34,180 bases of DNA from an uncultured Prevotella sp. Its GTDB lineage: Bacteria > Bacteroidota > Bacteroidia > Bacteroidales > Bacteroidaceae. The notes beneath the pieces were generated by a model. That model saw only the letters and a program-made list of their open reading frames with translations, ran no database searches and was not told the origin of the DNA. Shown here one piece after another: positions 34,132 to 34,180 of the stretch (position 1 is the first letter of the stretch; every line of letters begins with the position of its first letter). The stretch is from the NCBI GenBank assembly GCA_946540435.1, contig CAMNII010000024.1, positions 1-34,180 on the forward strand, read 5' to 3'. The translations under genes were made by a program, and so were the position numbers.

Positions 34132-34180
34132 TTATTGCTGTCCGGTAAACTTTTCTTTTATCTTTGATATTCCCTGTATA
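34132..34180. repeat. Right half of the perfect 49-bp inverted repeat shared with the left end
   Basis: Exact reverse complement of 4-52 over 49 bases. The match ends where 34131 and base 53 differ, so its inner border is real within the window; its outer border is cut by the window end. Confidence 0.85.

Overview
The window looks like chromosomal DNA of a Prevotellaceae-type bacterium (Bacteroidales). Supporting signs are: promoters of the Bacteroidetes form TTTG-N20-TAnnTTTG; short type IX secretion (T9SS) C-terminal signals of the 'VFDLQGRKV' kind; a Ser-type sulfatase; a tRNA with no encoded CCA; and many signal-peptide, lipoprotein and outer-membrane beta-barrel genes. Housekeeping content (enolase, tRNA-Gln) argues against a phage or plasmid. 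No IS element, integrase, rRNA or CRISPR array was seen.

Layout, left to right. (1) 1-340 is non-coding and holds one half of a perfect 49-bp inverted repeat whose other half is the last 49 bases of the window, plus four 22-bp repeats with palindromic cores. (2) A periplasmic sulfatase (-) and enolase (+) diverge from a shared intergenic region. (3) 3490-8770 is a more AT-rich accessory block. A two-gene unit (large secreted protein, then T9SS-signal propeller-like protein) is present twice. In the upstream copy the first gene has collapsed to a signal peptide joined out of frame to a C-terminal tail. Both copies keep the same promoter and two palindromic operator-like sites 62 bp apart. (4) A divergent gene encodes a membrane-bound TPR regulator with a C-terminal helix-turn-helix, the likely reader of those sites. 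(5) tRNA-Gln(TTG) follows, back to back with a perfect 20-bp hairpin, then a 31-bp tandem array, then a Na+/phosphate cotransporter with a PhoU-like tail. (6) 15168-13132 is probably one four-gene unit: a small membrane protein, an 83-aa protein and two small outer-membrane barrels.

(7) 33884-15447 is the most striking part, about 18 kb on the minus strand. A small charged protein precedes six closely packed envelope genes: a 994-aa T9SS cargo, a 586-aa outer-membrane barrel, a 2594-aa giant secreted protein, a 757-aa fibronectin-III protein, a 229-aa lipoprotein and an 829-aa lipoprotein. Spacings run from a 4-base stop/start overlap to about 100 bp. A repeated domain (Gly-Ala-Phe-x-Gly-Asp-Glu-x-Arg-Gly followed by Gly-Glu-Met-His-Gly) links the 994-aa and 229-aa proteins. 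I infer a multi-component cell-surface complex of unknown function; none of its members carries a catalytic motif I can recognise.
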